Position numbers and translations under genes: made by a program
Shown: positions 15,553 to 23,477 of the stretch, one piece after another
Position numbering within the stretch: the first letter of the stretch is position 1
How the letters are laid out: the number at the start of each line of letters is the position of its first letter
Assembly (NCBI GenBank): GCA_002345215.1
Contig: DDVH01000011.1
Coordinates: 1-34,254 of the forward strand
Length of the DNA stretch: 34,254 bases
Direction of reading: 5' to 3'
Source of the DNA: Anaerolineales bacterium UBA2317
GTDB lineage: Bacteria > Chloroflexota > Anaerolineae > Anaerolineales > Villigracilaceae
Notes under the pieces: model-generated
Told to the model about the DNA's origin: nothing
Seen by the model: the letters and a program-made list of their open reading frames with translations, nothing else
Databases searched by the model: none

Positions 15553-15648
15553 CGTCATTGCGAGCCGCCACTCTTGCATGTAGGCGGCGAAGCAATCTCC
15601 AACTTAATCATCAGATTGCTTCGCTCGTTTCACTCACTCGCAATGACG
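15553..15648. repeat. CGTCATTGCGAG-family palindromic repeat, left of kynA
   Basis: The outer ends CGTCATTGCGAG (15553-15564) and CTCGCAATGACG are exact complements. An inner pair GAAGCAATCT / AGATTGCTTC adds a second stem. The core around 15588-15624 recurs in inverted orientation at 16735-16814 with one mismatch over about 34 bases. The length (96 bp), terminal inverted repeats and lack of coding potential fit a MITE-like element. Confidence 0.85.
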
Positions 15649-15688
15649 GAATACAATAACTTATAATAAAAATAAAAGGATAAAGCCC

Positions 15689-16729
15689 ATGACTTCAAAA
15701 AGTGATTTGTATTACTCTGATTATCTTGAATTAGAAAAAATATTAAATAGCCAACATCCGAAAAGCGGATTTGCGACAGATGAAATGTTGTTCATCATCA
15801 TTCATCAAGCGTATGAGTTGTGGTTCAAGCAGATAATTCACGAGTTAGATGCGGTGCGAACTATTTTTTCTAAGGAGAATGTCAATGACAATGCGGGTGA
15901 GATGAGTATTGCGGTGCACAAATTAAAACGGGTGGTGAAAATTTTTGAGGTGATTAATCAGCAAGTGAATATTTTAGAGACGATGACTCCGATGGATTTT
16001 TTGGAATTTAGAAATTTATTACAGCCTTCTTCTGGATTCCAAAGTTTGCAATTTAGAATGATTGAGGCAAAGCTTGGCTTGAAGATGGAACATCGTTATC
16101 AATCGGAATACTATAAACACATCCGCCCGGGCGGGTTTAATGCTGAGGATTATGCAACCATTTCAAACGTCGAGAAAGAGGCGACTTTGAAGCAGTTAAT
16201 TGTCAAATGGGCAGAGCGGACTCCTTTCTTTGATGAGGCATTGTGGGGAGAATATCAAAGTTTGTACCCGATTGAAGAGGGAACCCAAAAATTTTGGAGT
16301 GATTACAAACAAATGTATGCCAATAGTTTGTCGAAGGCAGAGCATGGACGTTTGAATGAGTTGGAAAAGGTTTTTTATAAAGAAGGTTCGGGTGATTTTT
16401 CGATGAATGCCATGCGGGCGATTTTGTTTATTATGATGTATCGCAATTTACCGATTTTTCATTTGCCATTTGATTTGTTGACAACGTTAATTGATATTGA
16501 TGAATTGCTTTCACAATGGCGTTATAAACACATGTTGATGACGCGTAGGATGATTGGGATGCGAGTGGGTACAGGTGGAACCAGTGGTGCGGGTTATTTG
16601 GAAGGTGCTTTACGCCAGCATTATATTTTTAGAGAGCTAAATGAAGTGACTACCTATTTAATTGAACGAAGCAAATTGCCAGATTTACCCAATGCTGTGA
16701 AAGAGAAGATGAGTTTTAATACAAAATAG
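15689..16729 (+). CDS. kynA: Tryptophan 2,3-dioxygenase
   Basis: This haem enzyme opens the indole ring of L-tryptophan to N-formylkynurenine, the first step of the kynurenine pathway. Family blocks seen are YYSDYLELEKIL, DEMLFIIIHQAYELWFKQI (distal His about H39), ETMTPMDFLEFRNLL, SGFQSLQFRMIEAKLGL, WRYKHM (haem-ligand His about H281) and GMRVGTGGTSGAGYL. At 346 residues it is longer than many bacterial TDOs. The start has AAAGGA eight bases upstream, and TATAAT lies at 15662-15667 without a clear -35. No other kynurenine gene is in the window. The gene is enclosed by two inverted copies of one repeat. Confidence 0.95.
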   Translation: MTSKSDLYYSDYLELEKILNSQHPKSGFATDEMLFIIIHQAYELWFKQIIHELDAVRTIFSKENVNDNAGEMSIAVHKLKRVVKIFEVINQQVNILETMTPMDFLEFRNLLQPSSGFQSLQFRMIEAKLGLKMEHRYQSEYYKHIRPGGFNAEDYATISNVEKEATLKQLIVKWAERTPFFDEALWGEYQSLYPIEEGTQKFWSDYKQMYANSLSKAEHGRLNELEKVFYKEGSGDFSMNAMRAILFIMMYRNLPIFHLPFDLLTTLIDIDELLSQWRYKHMLMTRRMIGMRVGTGGTSGAGYLEGALRQHYIFRELNEVTTYLIERSKLPDLPNAVKEKMSFNTK

Positions 16730-16734
16730 CATTT

Positions 16735-16814
16735 CATTGCGAGGGCGATGCCTTCGCCCGAAGCAATCTTATGATTAAGTTGGAGATTGCTTCGCCAAAG
16801 AACGGCTCGCAATG
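16735..16814. repeat. CATTGCGAG-family palindromic repeat, right of kynA (inverted copy)
   Basis: The ends CATTGCGAG (16735-16743) and CTCGCAATG (16806-16814) are complementary. Inside, AAGCAATCTTATGATTAAGT and the following bases are the reverse complement of the core of the copy at 15553-15648, with one substitution. It starts five bases after the kynA stop codon. Confidence 0.85.
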
Positions 16815-16864
16815 ATGATAATTTGTAATAAAATAGAGCAAATCTCTTTAGGAGCCCTTTTGGT

Positions 16865-19800
16865 ATGGCGAAAAAAGTTTCAGGTATAGATAAAACTATC
16901 AAGAAAAAAAGTGCCAAGCCGAAGGGTGGGAAAGAGGCGGGAAATATCCTAGAGCAAATCCATCAATTGGCATGGACGGGGCAACATGTTAAAGCAATTG
17001 ATGTAGCCACCCAAGAATTAAGTATGTCACGTTTGCAACGTGATATAGAAATGTCTCTGCTCGATTTACGCGCAGAATCTTACATCGCCCAAGGTCAACT
17101 TGACCTTGCTATGCAAGATGCCAAGGCGATGATGAAGATCGCCAAAGGCGATACTCGATCTTCGAATACTCGAATATCGAAACCCGATTCTCGGCTCTTG
17201 ACGCAAGCATTGAATCGCCTTGCCCTCGTCCAAATGCGGACGGGTGACCTGAATGGCGCGGTCAAATCGGCGACCAAGGCGGTGAATGCCGTAGGGGCGC
17301 GGTCCCCGCGCCGTACCACAAACAAAGGGCGAGATAACCTCGCCCCTACCCGCGCACTCGCCTACTTCCGCCTTGCCGAAGCGCAATTTCGCACCCAAAA
17401 GAATGAAGCCGCCATAGAAAATGCACAAAAATCTGTTGACCTGTATCTAGCAAATGGTGATTTCTCAGGCGCGGGTCGCGCCTATTGGGCATTGGCAAAC
17501 GCCTACGCGCAAACCCGCCAGTTTGAGAAATACAACGATGCCATACACCAAGCCTTAACCTATTGCCAACAAGCAGGGGATGAATATGGCATTGGCAATG
17601 CGTTGAATGCAATGATCATAATGGAAGCAGACATCACCAAAGCCATGCGGAATTCGCAACAGGCAATTGAAGCCTTTCAAAAAGCAGGCTACCTTGACCG
17701 CATTCAAATTCCCAAAGGCAATCTTTCAAATTCCTATCTTGACCTTGGTTTGTCTACCCATGCGGCGCGTTTGCAAAGAGAAGTGCTTGAAGTCAACCAC
17801 AAGATGAATGCCAAAATAGCATTCATGTATGTTTTGGGAAACACAGTAAATACTCAAATTATCCTCGGGGATTTCGAATCTGCCATTGCAAACCAAAAAG
17901 AATTCGAAGCCATGGCGGCAACGCTTGGCGACCCAAATATGGAACATCAAGCCCAAATGAATTGGTCTGACTTCTATTTTGCCAAGGGCGATTTCAAAGC
18001 CGCTTTGCGCCACCAAAAAGTAGCGCTAAAACTTGCACAACAACATCAAATGGGAGGGGAAGTTGTTGTATTTACTGAGTTGGGCAAACTTCACCTTGCA
18101 GATAAAGACCCCATCAACGCACTGAAGGCAACCACAAAAGCCACAGACCTTCATCGCGCCCAAAATTTCTCCAAGCAGGATAGTTTTACACAGCAAGCCA
18201 TTTGGTGGCGACATACTCAGGCACTGCTCGCCAACAAAAAGAATAAAGAAGCACAGGAAGCCCTCAATCGGGCTTATGACTTTTTGCTTGAAAGCATACA
18301 AAACATCCGCGATGAAGGTCTGCGCCGCAACGCGCTCAACAAAGTGCCTGAAAATCGTGAACTCATCCAGTACTGGGTAGAGAATGGCACAAAACGTAGT
18401 AAGGGCGACTCGCGAGTTGCCCCTACAAAAGACCGCCTCTTTGCCTACCTTCAAATTGAATCTAATTTACGCGAGCCTTTTCAACGTTTAGCAGATTCTG
18501 GTCTACGCCTCAACACCTTGAAATCCACAGAAGCCATTCAAACCTTCCTTGTGGAAGAAGCGACTGAACTCATTGGCGGTGAACGTGTGATGTTGATTCT
18601 GGAAAAACAGACTTCCGAAGTTTTAAAAACTTCGGAAGTTTATGTCGCAAATTCCATCCTCCCACGCGGAGAAGATGCGAATAAAGTTCTTAAATCTATA
18701 AATAAATATATTTCGCAGGCTCGTCTTACACGAACAGTGCAGTTAATAAAAGACCGTCCATCGTCCAAGGTCAACGGTCTGGGTCGCATCATTGCCCCAT
18801 TAATTGCTCAAAACCAACTGCTTGGTTATTTGTATGTAGATATGGATTCCATCTACGGTACATTCGACAACACCGATCGTGACATGCTCGGCATGTTAGC
18901 AAATCAAGGTGCTGTGGCGTTGGATAATGCTGGCTTAATTGCAGGACTCGAGCAAAAGGTTGAAGAAAGAACCGCGCAACTTCAAGAACATATTTCCGAA
19001 TTACAAATCATCAACTCCATTCAGCAGGGACTCGCCGCCGAATTGGACTTTCAAGCCATTGTAGATTTGGTTGGTGACAAATTGCGGGAAGTGCTTAACT
19101 CAGGTGATATTGGTATCCGTTGGTATGACAGCAAAACCAACATCATCACACCATTGTATGAATACGAACACAACCAAAGAATTTATATTGCCCCAGCGGT
19201 TCCCCAAAAAGGTGGTCCGTTCGAAAAATTGCAAACTACCAAAAAACCTTTGGTGTTCAACACTACTGAAGAACAAGATGTCTTTGGCTTAAGTGTAGCT
19301 CCAGGCACTGATCAAAGCAAATCAACAGTGTATATCCCAATTATTGTTAGTGATTCGGTAGTAGGTTACATCATTACTGAAAATCATGAACGCGAATATG
19401 CATATGGCGAATCTGAAATTCGTTTGTTGACTACCATCGCCGCTTCATTAGGTACTGCCTTAGAAAACGCGCGTCTCTTTGATGAAACCCAACGCCTCTT
19501 AAAAATCACGGAAGACCGCGCCGCTGAACTCGCCATCATCAACAGTGTCAGCGAAGGCTTGGTGCGCGAACTTGATTTTCAAGCCATCATTGATTTGGTA
19601 GGTGAAAAGATTCGCAGAGAATTCAAAGTGGAAGATATGTATATTGCTCTGTATGATTCAAAAAGCAATATCTTAACCACACCTTATTACATCGAACATA
19701 GTGACCGATTCCCTATTGAGCCACGCGAGTTTCGTCGTGCTAGTTATGCAGGCTGGACAATTACAAACCGCACCACACTGGTCATCAACGAAAATATTGA

Positions 19801-22800
19801 ACAGAGAAAACTAGATATTGGCATAGATGCATCGGCTTTTATTGGTGATGATAATGAAGAAGACTTGACTCAAAGCGTAGTCTGTGCACCTATTTGGTCT
19901 TCTGGTCAAATAATCGGTGTTATCACTCTATATTCCAACGAAACAAATGCTTTTCCTGAATCCAGTGTAAGTTTGCTCACTACTTTATGTGCCAATCTAG
20001 GCGTGGCATTACAAAACGCTCGTCTGTTTGATGAAACCCAACGCCTCTTAAAAATTACCGAAGAACGCAATGCTGAACTTGCCATCATCAACAGCGTGCA
20101 AGCGGCTTTGGCGGCAGAACTCAACATTCAGGGCATTTACGAAGCGGTGGGAGATAAAATCCGTGAGATTTTCCAAGGCAAAGATGTGGGGATTCGCATC
20201 TATGATTCAGTTACAAAAATGGAACACTTCCCATACACCTATGAAAATGGCGAACGTATTCATATTGATTCAGAGCCCGTTGGAGATGTGGGCTTTGGTC
20301 CGCTTATTTACCGCACAAAACAGACTCACATCTTAAACGAAAATATACTAGAAGAAGCGAAAAAAGTGGGAAGTTACATAATATCAGGCACTGAAATGCC
20401 AAGATCTCAAGCTATGGTTCCGTTAATTGCAGGCGATCAAGCGCGTGGGTTAATCGAACTTGTTGATATGCAACGCGAACATGCTTTCAGTGAATCAGAT
20501 GTTCGTTTGTTGCAAACGCTTGCAAGCAGTATGAGCATTGCACTTGAAAATGCCCGTCTGTTTGATGAAACGCAAAGACTGCTAAAAGAGACAGAAACGC
20601 GTGCGGCTGAGCTGGCAATTCTCAACTCAGTCGGTGAGGCGATGGCGAAAACGTTGGATGTGAAAACCGTCACCTACAATGTCGGCGATAAAATCCGCGA
20701 GATATTTAATGTAGAAATCGTTGATATTCTGATGTTTGACTTAAAAACAAACATGGTGCAACTCACTTATAGCTATGCAGGAAAGTATTTTGAAGATGAA
20801 CCAGCATGGGAATTAACTGAAGGTGGGCTCACTACTAAAATTATCCAAACGCGCCAGTCTTTGTTGTTAAAGTCTGCCAAAGAGATTGAAGACCATGGCG
20901 CGCAAGCATACGTCACATCACCAAGCGATGAACCCGATATCGAATCTTATATGGGTGTTCCCATTATGGTCGGTGAAAAAATATTAGGTGTGGTAGATGT
21001 TCAAAGTGTGAAAGCAAATGCGTTTGATGAAAGTAATTTGCGCCTCTTACAAACTTTATCTGCAAACATGGGCATTGCTATTGAAAATGCGCGCCTGTTT
21101 GATGAAACCCAACGCCTCTTAAAGATTACCGAAGAACGCAATGCTGAACTCGCCATCATCAACAGTGTGCAAGCGGCTTTGGCGGCAGAACTCAACATTC
21201 AGGGAATTTATGACGCGGTCGGAGATAAAATCCGCGAGATTTTCCAAAACAAAGACGTAGGAATTCGCATTTATGACCCCAAGACCAATCTGATTCATTT
21301 TCCATACGCCTACGAAAACGGTGAACGAGTCTTTATTGAGTCTTTTCCATATCAAGAGGTTGGTTTTGGTGGGCATGTTTTCCGCACCCGCGAAACACTG
21401 GTCATCAATGAAAATATAGATGAGGAATCCCAAAAGTATGGAAGTTTTATATTTGATGATACCGCTGCTTCAAAATCTGAATTGTTTGTGCCATTAATCG
21501 TCGGCGACCAAGCACGCGGCTTGATTAATTTATCCGATTATCAAAATGAACATGCTTTTAGCGAGTCAGATGTTCGTTTGTTGCAAACGCTAGCCAATAG
21601 CATGAGCATTGCGCTTGAAAACGCCCGCTTATTTGATGAAACCCAACGCCTCTTAAAAGTGACAGAAGAACGTGCCAAAGAACTTGCCATCATCAACAAT
21701 GTACAAGCCGAATTATCAGCCAGTATGGAAATGCAAGGCATGTATGAACTGCTTGGAGAAAAATTACAAGAAGTCTTTGATGCGCAAGTGGTAACGATTA
21801 TTGAATACGACCCACAATTGAATCGCAGTACTTGGCGGTATGCAGTTGAAAAAGGTGAACGATTAACGATTCAGCCATCCCAGCCGATTGGTTTTTCCAA
21901 ATATATTATTGAAACACGCCGCATGACCTTAATCAATACAGGTTTAGCAGAACGGCGCAAAGCCTTAGGCGGTGCAGTGGCGGCGGGTCAACCTGCGAAA
22001 TCATATTTAGGTGTGCCACTTTTAATTAACAATGAAGTGCGTGGAGTTATTTCATTACAAAACGTTGACCATGAAAACGCATTCAGTGAATCAGATGTGC
22101 GTTTGTTACAAACCTTAGCAAGTTCTATGAGTGTGGCACTTGAAAATGCCCGTCTGCTAGAAGAAACGCGCCGCCGTGAGCGTGAAAATGTTGCTCTGCT
22201 AGATATCAGCCGTGATATTTCATCCAGACTTGAGTCATCAACCGTGTTAGAGGGAATCGCCACTCATGCGAAAAATGTATTGAAAGCCGAACTGAGCGGC
22301 CTCTTCCTCCCCGAAGGAAATGGTCAGGTATTTAGAGCCATTGCCGCCATTGGCGATGAAGCGGAAAATCTGCGTAATGACACTATCAATGTAGGTGAAG
22401 GCATCTTAGGAAACATTGCCCAAAATAAAATCGGTGAAATTGTCAACGATGTTGAGCATGATTCGCGCGCGATTCAAATTGCAGGTACAGAAATTGGTTC
22501 GGATGAACATCTCATAGCCGTGCCATTGCTTGCTAATGCTGAATTAGTTGGTCTTATGGCAGTTTGGCGCAATGGAAAAAATAAAGAGTTTCTTGAAAGT
22601 GAATTACAGTTCTTAAATGGGCTTGCACGCCAAGCTGTGATTGCTGTGCAAAATGCAAAATTATTTGATGAAGCCCAATCAGCGCGCGCAAGTGCCGAAC
22701 ATGCCAACCAAGCCAAGAGTTCTTTCCTTGCAACCATGAGTCATGAACTGCGCACGCCATTGAATGCCATTATTGGTTTTACGAGAATCGTGCGTAGAAA

Positions 22801-23461
22801 AGCCGAAGATGCCTTGCCCGACAAACAAAAAGAAAATTTGGATAAGGTTTTATCGAGCGCCGAGCATTTGCTTGATTTAATTAACACCGTTTTAGATATT
22901 GCAAAAATTGAAGCAGGCAGAATGGATGTGCAAGCCAGCAACTTCAGCATCAATGCTTTGGTTGACCAATGCTTCAACACAGCCCAACCACTCGTCAAGC
23001 CAACTGTGCGTTTTGAAAAACAAAATGATATTACATTACCACTGATTTATTCAGACCAAAACAAAATTAAACAAATTGTTTTGAATTTGTTAAGCAACGC
23101 CGCCAAATTTACACATGCAGGCAAAATCAAGATCAATGTGGCGCATGAAAATTCAATTCTCAAAATTGATGTGGCTGATACAGGCATCGGCATGAACGAA
23201 GAAGCCCTCAGCAAAATTTTTGAAGAATTTCAACAAGCCGATTCCAGCACCACGCGTGAATATGGCGGCACAGGTCTTGGGCTTGCCATCAGTCGCAACC
23301 TCGCCCGTCTGCTCGGCGGTGATTTAACAGTCGTCAGTGAATTAGATAAAGGATCAACGTTTACATTGTCTCTGCCCATTCATTATCAAGATGAAAAACC
23401 CGCTTCATCATCTGACGTTCAAGCTGATTCTGTTCCATCAACATTTTCTCAACCCAATTAA
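16865..23461 (+). CDS. Giant soluble sensor histidine kinase: TPR - eight GAF - HisKA - HATPase
   Basis: This 2198-residue protein has no membrane segment, so it should be cytoplasmic. Residues about 30-500 are TPR-like helical repeats. GAF domains follow at about 530-690, 715-870, 900-1053, 1080-1231, 1255-1409, 1436-1589, 1614-1763 and 1785-1933, most joined by a repeated helical linker (NARLFDETQRLLKITEE). HisKA has MSHELRTPLN with phospho-acceptor H1960. HATPase has NLLSNAAKF, DTGIGM and GGTGLGLAIS. There is no receiver domain, so phosphate probably goes to the receivers encoded downstream. Ligands of the GAF domains are unknown. At least four palindromic repeats lie in frame at residues 143-162, 512-521, 583-592 and 629-639. 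An AGGAG lies about ten bases before the ATG. Confidence 0.93.
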   Translation: MAKKVSGIDKTIKKKSAKPKGGKEAGNILEQIHQLAWTGQHVKAIDVATQELSMSRLQRDIEMSLLDLRAESYIAQGQLDLAMQDAKAMMKIAKGDTRSSNTRISKPDSRLLTQALNRLALVQMRTGDLNGAVKSATKAVNAVGARSPRRTTNKGRDNLAPTRALAYFRLAEAQFRTQKNEAAIENAQKSVDLYLANGDFSGAGRAYWALANAYAQTRQFEKYNDAIHQALTYCQQAGDEYGIGNALNAMIIMEADITKAMRNSQQAIEAFQKAGYLDRIQIPKGNLSNSYLDLGLSTHAARLQREVLEVNHKMNAKIAFMYVLGNTVNTQIILGDFESAIANQKEFEAMAATLGDPNMEHQAQMNWSDFYFAKGDFKAALRHQKVALKLAQQHQMGGEVVVFTELGKLHLADKDPINALKATTKATDLHRAQNFSKQDSFTQQAIWWRHTQALLANKKNKEAQEALNRAYDFLLESIQNIRDEGLRRNALNKVPENRELIQYWVENGTKRSKGDSRVAPTKDRLFAYLQIESNLREPFQRLADSGLRLNTLKSTEAIQTFLVEEATELIGGERVMLILEKQTSEVLKTSEVYVANSILPRGEDANKVLKSINKYISQARLTRTVQLIKDRPSSKVNGLGRIIAPLIAQNQLLGYLYVDMDSIYGTFDNTDRDMLGMLANQGAVALDNAGLIAGLEQKVEERTAQLQEHISELQIINSIQQGLAAELDFQAIVDLVGDKLREVLNSGDIGIRWYDSKTNIITPLYEYEHNQRIYIAPAVPQKGGPFEKLQTTKKPLVFNTTEEQDVFGLSVAPGTDQSKSTVYIPIIVSDSVVGYIITENHEREYAYGESEIRLLTTIAASLGTALENARLFDETQRLLKITEDRAAELAIINSVSEGLVRELDFQAIIDLVGEKIRREFKVEDMYIALYDSKSNILTTPYYIEHSDRFPIEPREFRRASYAGWTITNRTTLVINENIEQRKLDIGIDASAFIGDDNEEDLTQSVVCAPIWSSGQIIGVITLYSNETNAFPESSVSLLTTLCANLGVALQNARLFDETQRLLKITEERNAELAIINSVQAALAAELNIQGIYEAVGDKIREIFQGKDVGIRIYDSVTKMEHFPYTYENGERIHIDSEPVGDVGFGPLIYRTKQTHILNENILEEAKKVGSYIISGTEMPRSQAMVPLIAGDQARGLIELVDMQREHAFSESDVRLLQTLASSMSIALENARLFDETQRLLKETETRAAELAILNSVGEAMAKTLDVKTVTYNVGDKIREIFNVEIVDILMFDLKTNMVQLTYSYAGKYFEDEPAWELTEGGLTTKIIQTRQSLLLKSAKEIEDHGAQAYVTSPSDEPDIESYMGVPIMVGEKILGVVDVQSVKANAFDESNLRLLQTLSANMGIAIENARLFDETQRLLKITEERNAELAIINSVQAALAAELNIQGIYDAVGDKIREIFQNKDVGIRIYDPKTNLIHFPYAYENGERVFIESFPYQEVGFGGHVFRTRETLVINENIDEESQKYGSFIFDDTAASKSELFVPLIVGDQARGLINLSDYQNEHAFSESDVRLLQTLANSMSIALENARLFDETQRLLKVTEERAKELAIINNVQAELSASMEMQGMYELLGEKLQEVFDAQVVTIIEYDPQLNRSTWRYAVEKGERLTIQPSQPIGFSKYIIETRRMTLINTGLAERRKALGGAVAAGQPAKSYLGVPLLINNEVRGVISLQNVDHENAFSESDVRLLQTLASSMSVALENARLLEETRRRERENVALLDISRDISSRLESSTVLEGIATHAKNVLKAELSGLFLPEGNGQVFRAIAAIGDEAENLRNDTINVGEGILGNIAQNKIGEIVNDVEHDSRAIQIAGTEIGSDEHLIAVPLLANAELVGLMAVWRNGKNKEFLESELQFLNGLARQAVIAVQNAKLFDEAQSARASAEHANQAKSSFLATMSHELRTPLNAIIGFTRIVRRKAEDALPDKQKENLDKVLSSAEHLLDLINTVLDIAKIEAGRMDVQASNFSINALVDQCFNTAQPLVKPTVRFEKQNDITLPLIYSDQNKIKQIVLNLLSNAAKFTHAGKIKINVAHENSILKIDVADTGIGMNEEALSKIFEEFQQADSSTTREYGGTGLGLAISRNLARLLGGDLTVVSELDKGSTFTLSLPIHYQDEKPASSSDVQADSVPSTFSQPN
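17291..17349. repeat. GTAGGGGCG-family palindromic element inside the kinase coding sequence
   Basis: The ends GTAGGGGCG (17291-17299) and CGCCCCTAC (17341-17349) are complementary. Inside are two further stems, GGCGCGG-TCC-CCGCGCC and GGGCGAG-ATAAC-CTCGCCC. It is read in frame from codon 143 and encodes VGARSPRRTTNKGRDNLAPT, a basic polar stretch between two TPR helices. The same ends occur intergenically at 14449-14494. Confidence 0.8.
18399..18426. repeat. Short GTAGGGGCGACTCG-type palindrome inside the kinase coding sequence
   Basis: GTAAGGGCGACTCG followed by CGAGTTGCCCCTAC is a 28-bp imperfect palindrome. It matches the intergenic copy at 31628-31655 apart from a few bases. It encodes SKGDSRVAPT (residues 512-521) at the junction between the TPR region and the first GAF domain. 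Confidence 0.75.
18611..18639. repeat. ACTTCCGAAGTTTT palindrome inside the kinase coding sequence
   Basis: Two 14-base arms (18611-18624 and 18626-18639) are exact complements around one central A. The reading frame turns this into the internal duplication TSEVLKTSEV (residues 583-592) in the first GAF domain. No second copy of this element is present in the window. Confidence 0.65.
18751..18780. repeat. AGACCGT inverted repeat inside the kinase coding sequence
   Basis: AGACCGT (18751-18757) and ACGGTCT (18774-18780) flank 16 bases containing CCATCGTCC and GGTC. It encodes KDRPSSKVNGL (residues 629-639) in the first GAF domain, before the strand RIIAPLIAQ. Weaker than the other three; it may be chance. 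Confidence 0.4.
19465..22200 (+). repeat. Tandem GAF-plus-linker repeats within the kinase gene
   Basis: The linker coding for NARLFDETQRLLK recurs about every 530 bases, near 19470, 20020, 20555, 21088 and 21628, with a diverged copy near 22150. The units starting at 20060 and 21131 are nearly identical for more than 150 bases and lie exactly 1071 bases (357 codons) apart. This points to recent duplication of a two-GAF block or to gene conversion. Confidence 0.85.
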
Positions 23462-23477
23462 ACACGGAGACTTCGTC

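Noticed and set aside
16654..16917. Minus-strand frame of 87 codons across the repeat at 16735-16814
   Set aside because: It is composed of antisense kynA, the repeat, and antisense kinase sequence, so it is a shadow frame.
17091..17107. AAGGTCAA-C-TTGACCTT palindrome in the kinase gene as another inserted element
   Set aside because: It encodes QGQLDLA, a normal TPR consensus segment, so the symmetry is more likely chance than insertion.
17161..17182. TTCGA-rich stretch encoding about residues 99-106 (SNTRISK) as a fifth in-frame element
   Set aside because: The arms are only five bases and no second copy exists in the window. It is kept only as a weak candidate in the insertion finding.
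19906..21741. Repeated minus-strand frames (about 19906-20127, 20437-20673, 21001-21198, 21541-21741) with very similar Ser/Ala-rich products
   Set aside because: They are the antisense of the repeated GAF linker of the kinase. Their similarity follows from the repeat on the plus strand, and no ribosome sites or family matches are seen.
23391..23477. N-terminal extension of the oxidase frame by 29 residues
   Set aside because: It lies within the end of the kinase coding sequence. GGAG eight bases before ATG 23478 sets the start.
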